Positions 57,946 to 64,000 of a DNA stretch of 64,000 nt are shown here, piece after piece. The DNA comes from Olivibacter domesticus. GTDB lineage: Bacteria; Bacteroidota; Bacteroidia; Sphingobacteriales; Sphingobacteriaceae. The notes beneath the pieces were generated by a model. That model ran no database searches. It saw nothing but the letters and a program-made list of their open reading frames with translations, and was not told where the DNA came from. The translations under genes were made by a program, and so were the position numbers. Where the stretch lies: assembly GCF_900109575.1 (NCBI RefSeq), contig NZ_FOAF01000005.1, positions 62,001 through 126,000 of the forward strand, written 5' to 3'. The first letter of the stretch is position 1. Each line of letters starts with the position of its first letter.

Positions 57946-57980
57946 AAAAAATGGGAAAGACCTGTAGTCCTCCCCATTTT
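57946..57980 (-). terminator. Terminator of mqo
   Basis: Minus strand: AAAATGGGGAGGAC pairs with GTCTTTCCCATTTT, a 14-bp stem with three G-U pairs, loop TACAG, followed by T residues. Confidence 0.88.
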
Positions 57981-58008
57981 CCTTAAATTTATATAATAAT
58001 AATTAAAC

Positions 58009-59529
58009 TTACGCTGTTTCTTCTACTAATTGGTCTAACTTCAGTATTTCACTACTTTGGCTGCGGGTTTTATAAGCCAACTCAGCATTGCTTGCTAGCG
58101 ATTGACCATATGAAGGTATCATTTCTTTAAATTTGCTTTCCCATTGCTCCGTTTTTACGCGGTCAGGAAAACATTTCTGTAATAACTTAATCATGATGGA
58201 AACGGAAGTGGAAGCGCCTGGTGAGGCTCCTAATAATGCCGACAAAGATCCATCCCCGCTGCTCACTACCTCTGTTCCGAATTCCAACACACCTCCATGT
58301 ACCGGATCTTTCTTTATCACCTGTACCCTTTGTCCAGCAATTTCCAATTCCCAATCTTCTTTGCGAGCAGATGGAACGTACTCCCTCAGCGCACCTATGC
58401 GATCATCAGGCGATTGCCTAACTTGGTCAATTAAATATTTAGTAAGCTTCAGGTTATCTAAGCCTGCCGCTAACATTGGGCGTATATTATTAATTTTAAT
58501 AGACGAAGGTAAGTCAAACCAAGACCCATTTTTGAGAAACTTAGTGGAGAAGCCTGCGTATGGCCCGAATAACAGCGCTTTCTTACCATCAATAATGCGT
58601 GTATCCAAATGTGGAACAGACATCGGCGGAGAACCTACTGCCGCTTTCCCATAAACCTTCGCTTCGTGCTGCGCTATTACTTTTGGATTTGTACAACGCA
58701 ACCATTGTCCGCTAACCGGAAAGCCTCCGAATCCTTTTCCCTCTTTAATATCAGATTTTTCCAACAGGTGTAACGCTCCTCCTCCTGCTCCGATAAATAC
58801 AAATTTAGCTAAAATAGTGCGTTTACGTTTAGTCGTGCTATTTTTAACCTCGATTTTCCACCTTCCGTCAGGCATTCGCTCTAAGTCCTTCACTTCGTGT
58901 GCCAATCTTAATTTAAAATTAGCCTGTTTCCGTAAATAGTCAAATAAATAACGTGTTAAAGCACCAAAATTAACATCCGTTCCAATATCCATCTTTGTAG
59001 CGGCAACAGGCTGGTTCGCTGCTCTCCCTTCCATTATTAATGGAATCCATTTTTCAATGATATTTTTGTCTTCCGAATACTCCATCCCCTTAAAAAGATG
59101 GTGGTTGATCATTGCATCATACCTTTTTCGAAGGTAATCTACATTATCATTCCCCCATACGAAGCTCATATGCGGAATACTCTTTATAAACTGTGTAGGA
59201 TCTTTTAATACTCCCTTTTCAACAAGATGAGCCCAAAATTCTTTGGAAACTTCAAATTGTTCAGCGATATTAATTGCTTTTTTTATTTCTACAGATCCGT
59301 CGGGTAATTGAGGGGTATAATTTAATTCACATAAGGCTGAGTGCCCCGTTCCTGCATTATTCCATGCATCTGAACTCTCTGCTGCTACTTCATCTAAACG
59401 TTCAAAAACTTCTATACTAGCCTCTGGTAGAATTTGATTAAGCATGATGCCCAAGGTGGCGCTCATTATACCCGCACCTATCAATACAGCATCCTTTTCT
59501 TGAATGGTGTTTTTATTACTTTTCGTCAT
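58009..59529 (-). CDS. mqo: Malate:quinone oxidoreductase
   Basis: 506 residues, the normal length of Mqo. This peripheral membrane flavoprotein oxidises malate to oxaloacetate and passes electrons to quinone. The N-terminal FAD-binding block is AVLIGAGIMSATLGIML, and the family blocks EVFERLDEVAAESSDAWNNAGTGHSA and GGFPVSGQWLRCTNP are intact. The C-terminal SLSALLGASPGASTSVSIM is highly conserved. It bypasses NAD-linked malate dehydrogenase. A -7-like TATTTTTG lies on the minus strand at 59554-59547, and a strong terminator follows. Confidence 0.96.
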   Translation of the reverse strand: MTKSNKNTIQEKDAVLIGAGIMSATLGIMLNQILPEASIEVFERLDEVAAESSDAWNNAGTGHSALCELNYTPQLPDGSVEIKKAINIAEQFEVSKEFWAHLVEKGVLKDPTQFIKSIPHMSFVWGNDNVDYLRKRYDAMINHHLFKGMEYSEDKNIIEKWIPLIMEGRAANQPVAATKMDIGTDVNFGALTRYLFDYLRKQANFKLRLAHEVKDLERMPDGRWKIEVKNSTTKRKRTILAKFVFIGAGGGALHLLEKSDIKEGKGFGGFPVSGQWLRCTNPKVIAQHEAKVYGKAAVGSPPMSVPHLDTRIIDGKKALLFGPYAGFSTKFLKNGSWFDLPSSIKINNIRPMLAAGLDNLKLTKYLIDQVRQSPDDRIGALREYVPSARKEDWELEIAGQRVQVIKKDPVHGGVLEFGTEVVSSGDGSLSALLGASPGASTSVSIMIKLLQKCFPDRVKTEQWESKFKEMIPSYGQSLASNAELAYKTRSQSSEILKLDQLVEETA

Positions 59530-59693
59530 TTCAATCTATGAGAATGCAAAAATAACACCAACAAATCATATTTTCTTAAAAAATTGACAAAAGAAACGAA
59601 TATTTACATATAAAACACAATATTTATGCGGCTAAAAATGTAAATTTATTATAAATGGCCATTTTATTATCTTTTTTTACCACCCCTTCATCA

Positions 59694-60866
59694 TCAGCTT
59701 GTTTTGCCTTCTTTCAAGACCTCCCTTGAAATAACCATTTTCTGTATTTCAGATGTTCCTTCTCCAATTGTACAAAGCTTAGCGTCTCGATAAAATTTCT
59801 CTACCGGAAAATCTTTTGTGTAACCATATCCACCGAAAATTTGAACGGCATCAGTTGCTACTCGAACGGCTACCTCAGATGCAAAATATTTAGCCATTGC
59901 TGAAGCTTTTGTTACCGGAAGGCCCTTGTTTTTCAAATCGGCAGCTTTTCTAATTAATAACTCCGCCGCCTCAACTTCTGTTGCCATGTCTGCAATCTTG
60001 AAGGAAATTCCTTGAAAATTAGCGATCGGCTGGCCAAACTGCTCACGTTCTTTGCTATATCTAATAGCGGCATCTAAAGCACCTTTGGCAATTCCTAGCG
60101 CAAGCGCTGCAATAGAAATACGTCCTCCGTCCAACACCTTCATTGCTTGCTTAAAACCTTCTCCTTCTACACCCAGTAAATTCTCTTTCGGCACTTTTAC
60201 ATTCTCAAAAATCAGCTCTGTGGTTTCTGAAGCACGCATTCCTAATTTATTCTCTTTTTTGCCGTGACTAAATCCTGGCGTACCTTTTTCAATTACGAAA
60301 GCAGAAATGCCACCCGACTCGCCTTTCTTTCCTGTTCGGGCCATTATCACCGCAATATTTCCGCTTTTCCCATGGGTGATCCAATTTTTTGTCCCATTGA
60401 TTACATAACAGTCTCCTTCGAGCACAGCAGTCGTTTGCATACGCAAGGCATCAGATCCTGTATTCGCTTCCGTAAGTCCCCATGCCCCGATCCATTCCCC
60501 ACTAGCTAATTTCGGTAGCCATTTATTTTTTTGGTCATCGTTACCGAAGGCTAAGATATGACCCGTACAAAGCGAATTGTGAGCGGCTAACGATAAGCCA
60601 ATTCCGCCACAAACGCGAGCAACTTCCACTATTACATCGACATATTCTTGGTAACCCAGACCAGCCCCTCCGAAATTTTCCGGCACTAAAATGCCTAAAA
60701 GCCCCAGCTCTCCCATCCGTTTAAAAAGATCTATGGGAAATAACTGCTCTTCATCCCATTCATTTACATGGGGAAGTATATTTTTTGCTGCAAAATCCCT
60801 AACCATCTCCTTGATTAGGGCTTCATGTTCTTCATCTAAATGAGATGTTTCTCTATCTGAAATCAT
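59694..60866 (-). CDS. Acyl-CoA dehydrogenase
   Basis: 390 residues, with the three-domain ACAD fold. The substrate/FAD block WGLTEANTGSDALRMQTTA and the ERE-type REQFGQPIANFQGISFKIADM are intact. The C-terminal GYGYTKDFPVEKFYRDAKLCTIGEGTSEI carries the catalytic Glu region of short-chain acyl-CoA dehydrogenases (quoted in two blocks: FYRDAK and GEGTSEIQK). It oxidises a short- or branched-chain acyl-CoA with electrons passed to ETF. It stands alone between mqo and the DUF6263-like gene; chain-length specificity is unclear. Confidence 0.93.
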   Translation of the reverse strand: MISDRETSHLDEEHEALIKEMVRDFAAKNILPHVNEWDEEQLFPIDLFKRMGELGLLGILVPENFGGAGLGYQEYVDVIVEVARVCGGIGLSLAAHNSLCTGHILAFGNDDQKNKWLPKLASGEWIGAWGLTEANTGSDALRMQTTAVLEGDCYVINGTKNWITHGKSGNIAVIMARTGKKGESGGISAFVIEKGTPGFSHGKKENKLGMRASETTELIFENVKVPKENLLGVEGEGFKQAMKVLDGGRISIAALALGIAKGALDAAIRYSKEREQFGQPIANFQGISFKIADMATEVEAAELLIRKAADLKNKGLPVTKASAMAKYFASEVAVRVATDAVQIFGGYGYTKDFPVEKFYRDAKLCTIGEGTSEIQKMVISREVLKEGKTS

Positions 60867-61160
60867 ATCTATTCATAATATGGCCTTATGCAATTATAAC
60901 CAAATTTTATGTTAAAAAAGAAGTAAAAAACAATATTTATATATAACAAAACAGTTTTTGGTATAAAACATTTACCTATTGATTTTAAACCGATCACTAA
61001 AACAGATTATTCGCTATTTTCCTTGTAACATTTTTTACGGGTTGCCGTCAGAACTAAATACAAAACACGCTTATATGAAACCATCATGATTTATTCAAAC
61101 CACACAGGGGAATGAATAAATCTGATAGCTTCATCACCGCTAAAAAACAAATTTAAAAAG

Positions 61161-62075
61161 ATGAAAAAGATCACCACATTATTGGTTTTTATATTCCTTT
61201 ACTCTTATGCCTCCTCCTTCGGAAAAGAAAAGCCTAGCGATAATTTTGCTCAGCAATCGGTCCTTTTAAAAATGAACCTAAAAAAAGGGTTAAAATATAT
61301 TTTCACCACAAATACATCTCAGCTTATTGCTCAGGAAGTAATGGGAAATAAAATGGACATTAAACAACACACAGATATTGACTATATATATGAAGTAATA
61401 GAGAGTAATGCGCAGGGCATGCTTATAAAAACCACTTATCAAAATATATTAATCGATACACAAACACCTCAAGGCAACATTTCTTACGACTCTAAAAAGA
61501 AGGATAATGCAGACAGTCCATTGAAAAACATAGGCAATATGGTTGGCAAGAGTTTCACGATGCATGCAAGCGCCGAAGGAGAAGTAACACAGATAAAAGG
61601 CATGCAAGAAATTGTAAACTCGATTGGGGGAGACGCCACCACCAAGCAATTACTTAAACAACAGTTTAGTGATTCTGCTTTCATTAACATGATGAATATG
61701 GCTTTAAATATTTATCCAAATAAGGAGATGAAAATAGGTGAGAGTTGGCAAAAAATTTCGACCGCGGAAATGGCGGGAATGATGAAAATGAACACACAGA
61801 ACACCTATACCTTAAAAAGCTTGGAGAAAGACAATGCCATTATAGCTGTACAGTCTAATATAGATCTATTGCCATTACCTAATAAAGGCGTACTTGGAAA
61901 TATTGAATTTAATTTAAAAGGTACACAAAGTGGTACTATCAAATCGCACCTTCAATCAGGTATGATTACAAGCAGTGTAATCCATCAGGAAATAAAAGGG
62001 AATGTAAGTGCCCAAGGGATAAAAATCCCTATGACCATTACATCTGACATTACATTAACCGGACGGGAAATGTAA
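61161..62075 (+). CDS. DUF6263-like secreted protein
   Basis: 304 residues. A signal peptide (MKKITTLLVFIFLYSYASSFG) with no lipobox precedes a mature part rich in Lys, Asn, Thr and Met. Regularly spaced beta segments follow, ending PMTITSDITLTGREM. It matches the family I know as DUF6263, of unknown function and common in Bacteroidota. No catalytic motif or repeats are evident. It is convergent with apt and is not in an operon. Confidence 0.8.
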   Translation: MKKITTLLVFIFLYSYASSFGKEKPSDNFAQQSVLLKMNLKKGLKYIFTTNTSQLIAQEVMGNKMDIKQHTDIDYIYEVIESNAQGMLIKTTYQNILIDTQTPQGNISYDSKKKDNADSPLKNIGNMVGKSFTMHASAEGEVTQIKGMQEIVNSIGGDATTKQLLKQQFSDSAFINMMNMALNIYPNKEMKIGESWQKISTAEMAGMMKMNTQNTYTLKSLEKDNAIIAVQSNIDLLPLPNKGVLGNIEFNLKGTQSGTIKSHLQSGMITSSVIHQEIKGNVSAQGIKIPMTITSDITLTGREM

Positions 62076-62110
62076 TGCGTTCTGAACCGAAAATAATAAT
62101 CGAATTCAGG

Positions 62111-62638
62111 TTAATAATGTACAAGAGAGATAAGTTTCTTACTAAAAGGCATTAACCGCTCACGTCCTTTTAGAAAATCCAAACTTATTACGAAGCTAAA
62201 TCCCGCGACTTGTCCACCGAGTTGCTCAATAAGCTTACTAGCAGCAACCAATGTGCCACCTGTGGCTAATAGATCATCATGTAAGAGTACTTTTGCACCG
62301 GGTGCGAATGCATCCGTATGTATTTCAATAGTTGCCGTTCCATATTCCAAATCGTATGATTGTTTGGTCGTTTTGGAAGGAAGCTTCCCTTCTTTTCGTA
62401 TCGGTATAAATGGTATTCCCAAACGGTTTGCCAGCATCAGACCAAATAAAAAGCCCCTGCTTTCTATACCGGCTATCATATCGAAATCAAGCCCTTCCAG
62501 ACGCTCAATAAATGATTCAACCACGGCGTCACAAAGTTTAGCATCTTTTAATATGGGTGTTATATCCTTAAACACGATGCCTGGTCTAGGAAAATCAGCA
62601 ATATCTCTTACTGCAGCCTTCAATAACGTATCAATCAT
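62111..62638 (-). CDS. apt: Adenine phosphoribosyltransferase
   Basis: 175 residues. It salvages adenine with PRPP to AMP. The PRPP-binding block LLHDDLLATGGTLVAAS is intact. The adenine-recognition block AGIESRGFLFGLMLANRLG is also present, as is the hood-loop region IRKEGKLPSKTTKQSYDLEYG. The gene starts inside the last codons of the helix-hairpin-helix gene (8 bp overlap), so the two are translated together. Confidence 0.96.
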   Translation of the reverse strand: MIDTLLKAAVRDIADFPRPGIVFKDITPILKDAKLCDAVVESFIERLEGLDFDMIAGIESRGFLFGLMLANRLGIPFIPIRKEGKLPSKTTKQSYDLEYGTATIEIHTDAFAPGAKVLLHDDLLATGGTLVAASKLIEQLGGQVAGFSFVISLDFLKGRERLMPFSKKLISLVHY

Positions 62639-63521
62639 TATTAAAATTTAAATATGGCTCAATTTTACGCAAATAATCTTTATCAAATAACACAATATTC
62701 GTTAAATCTTCTATGTTGTTAAATGCCCCATGTTGCATTCGGTATTGCACAATAACTTTTGCATAATTTGCATTGATATAGGGATGTTTTCTAAGATCCT
62801 GATAATTAGCTTTATTAATCGGTATCTGCCGAACGTGTTTTCGATCTACCAGCAGAAACGGTTTGATCGTTTCAAATCTTAAAGAGTCCATTCCATATAC
62901 CTCCTGCAACTGCTCCAATAGATAATACCCCCCCAACAGATTACGATATTTAAGAATACGTTTTGCATATACGGCCCCTATACCTGGAAGCTGCATTAAA
63001 TCTAGGGTATCTACTAAGTTGATATCTAGAACCGTTGGTTTTTTTATGCTATTTAATGAATGCGCACGCCCGTATTTCGGTAAATTCGTACTGTCTTTCA
63101 ATGTAATCGCTGTATGCTTAATTGCTGTTGTTTTTATATGAATATAGGGTTCTAATTTTTGATAGTCTGCTTCTGATAATGTGTAAATCTTTTTTAAATC
63201 ACCCTTCTTATGGAACACCCCACCTTTAGTCTTGTAATTTGTAATTGTCTTTATCTGACTGGGTGATAAACCGAGCTTTCTCCATTCTTCCGCATCAATC
63301 CTATTTGGATCAAAATTGAAATAGGAAACCGCCTCTTTAGTGATTTCACCCTGCTGAAGATCGCTTTTTTGTATGATCTCTTCATAGTACTCAGATTCCG
63401 GAGCAGCGGTAAGGTCATATAAAACGGGGATGCACCACATACCAAGTGTAATAACCAATAATACCATTATACCATTAAGTTCCCGCTTACTTAAGTTAAA
63501 GTATTTCTGGATAAAATACAT
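62631..63521 (-). CDS. Helix-hairpin-helix (ComEA-like) DNA-binding protein
   Basis: 296 residues. An N-terminal membrane segment (about 15-38: LNGIMVLLVITLGMWCIPVLYDL) suggests anchoring with the HhH part outside the cytoplasm. Three HhH-like units follow: LGLSPSQIKTITNYKTKGG near 85, LPGIGAVYAKRILKYRNLLGG near 178, and HPYINANYAKVIVQYRMQHG near 245. The fold resembles ComEA-type DNA-uptake or DNA-binding proteins. Its role here is not shown. It overlaps apt by 8 bp and follows the permease by 9 bp. Confidence 0.85.
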   Translation of the reverse strand: MYFIQKYFNLSKRELNGIMVLLVITLGMWCIPVLYDLTAAPESEYYEEIIQKSDLQQGEITKEAVSYFNFDPNRIDAEEWRKLGLSPSQIKTITNYKTKGGVFHKKGDLKKIYTLSEADYQKLEPYIHIKTTAIKHTAITLKDSTNLPKYGRAHSLNSIKKPTVLDINLVDTLDLMQLPGIGAVYAKRILKYRNLLGGYYLLEQLQEVYGMDSLRFETIKPFLLVDRKHVRQIPINKANYQDLRKHPYINANYAKVIVQYRMQHGAFNNIEDLTNIVLFDKDYLRKIEPYLNFNND

Positions 63522-63530
63522 CGTAGTAAA

Positions 63531-64000
63531 TTATTGCTCTTTGTTTCCAATTAAATAATAAATAGGTATTCCCACTAATACTATTATAAGGCCAGGCCAT
63601 GTAAAAGTTGGTTGGTAAATCAACAAGCCTATACAAATAGAAATTGCAGCAATTATATATACTGCTGGCAAAAAAGGGTATCCAAAAGCTTTATAAGAGC
63701 GTTCTATATCTGGTCGCTTTTTACGTAAAATAAAAACACCCAGAATGGTCAACGCATAAAAAATCAACACTACAAAAACGACATAATTTAACAGATCACC
63801 ATATTTCCCCGTAAGACAAAGGGCCGATGCCCAAAAACATTGCACCCACAAACCCCAACCGGGTACTTCGTATTTATTCAAAATGGCTGCTTGTTTGAGA
63901 AAGACACCGTCATTCGCCATCGTGTAATAAACTCTCGCCCCCGAAAGAATCAATCCATTATTACAGCCAAAGGTTGATATCATAATCATAACAGCAATAA
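63531..64000 (-). CDS. Amino-acid permease (APC superfamily), N-terminal part beyond the window
   Basis: The last about 156 codons of a frame that continues past the right edge; ATG codons near 63989 are internal, not the start. Visible features are ISTFGCNNGLILSGARVYYTMANDG (a loop-helix block typical of APC/LAT-type permeases) and hydrophobic helices with VVFVVLIFYALTILGVFIL and VYIIAAISICIGLLIY. The C-terminus is short and hydrophilic (IGNKEQ). It is an inner-membrane amino-acid or amine transporter; substrate unknown. It is transcribed with the helix-hairpin-helix gene and apt. Confidence 0.85.
   Translation of the reverse strand, partial: IAVMIMISTFGCNNGLILSGARVYYTMANDGVFLKQAAILNKYEVPGWGLWVQCFWASALCLTGKYGDLLNYVVFVVLIFYALTILGVFILRKKRPDIERSYKAFGYPFLPAVYIIAAISICIGLLIYQPTFTWPGLIIVLVGIPIYYLIGNKEQ

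Overview
The window looks like a chromosomal segment from a member of the Bacteroidota, most likely a Sphingobacteriaceae relative (Sphingobacterium/Pedobacter/Olivibacter type). The signs are two complete ECF-sigma/FecR/SusC/SusD loci, several near-canonical Bacteroidota promoters (TTTG, about 19 bp, TAnnTTTG), scarce Shine-Dalgarno sequences, a split atpD-atpC pair with a short epsilon subunit, FloA, and AT-rich degenerate intergenic repeats. Genus-level placement is inference.

Layout. 1-4.1 kb, minus strand: a catabolic cluster with an Na+/solute symporter, a DapA/NanA-type lyase and a secreted MGH1-like glycosidase cut by the window edge. 4.5-8.7 kb: housekeeping genes (mtgA, a conserved small protein, an RluA-type pseudouridine synthase, floA, an RmlD-like reductase). 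9.0-10.9 kb: atpD-atpC with a clear promoter and terminator. 11.2-26.9 kb, plus strand: a near-complete branched-chain amino acid cluster, ilvD-ilvB-ilvN-DinB-ilvC, a ModF-like double ABC ATPase, leuA-leuC-leuD, a second LeuA/citramalate-synthase-like gene, leuB and ilvA. Together these make pyruvate and threonine into valine, isoleucine and leucine precursors; only the transaminase is missing. 27-31.4 kb: a ThuA-like lipoprotein, aroB, an S4 protein, proline dehydrogenase, a HAD hydrolase and a CAU-anticodon tRNA.

31.6-54.6 kb is the accessory part. PUL 1 (minus) has an ECF sigma, a FecR that starts with TTG, SusC without an STN domain, SusD and a DUF6528-like lipoprotein, with a GH43-ricin lipoprotein upstream. 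Next come an HD hydrolase with a YitT protein, and a histidine kinase / response regulator / response regulator-adenylate cyclase operon. PUL 2 (plus) has an ECF sigma, a phosphodiester glycosidase, FecR, an STN-bearing SusC, SusD and a second phosphodiester glycosidase lipoprotein. A duplicated element of about 47 nt precedes both the first glycosidase and fecR. PUL 2 has no ordinary glycoside hydrolase or lyase and is the most interesting system here: a candidate uptake and cleavage system for sugar-1-phosphodiester material.

54.7-64 kb: small proteins, tRNA-Ala(GGC) with a textbook promoter and terminator, an outer-membrane barrel, a ROK regulator preceded by a tandem 16-bp near-palindrome, mqo, an acyl-CoA dehydrogenase, a DUF6263-like protein, apt, a helix-hairpin-helix protein and an amino-acid permease cut by the right edge. 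I saw no CRISPR array, transposase, prophage or rRNA.
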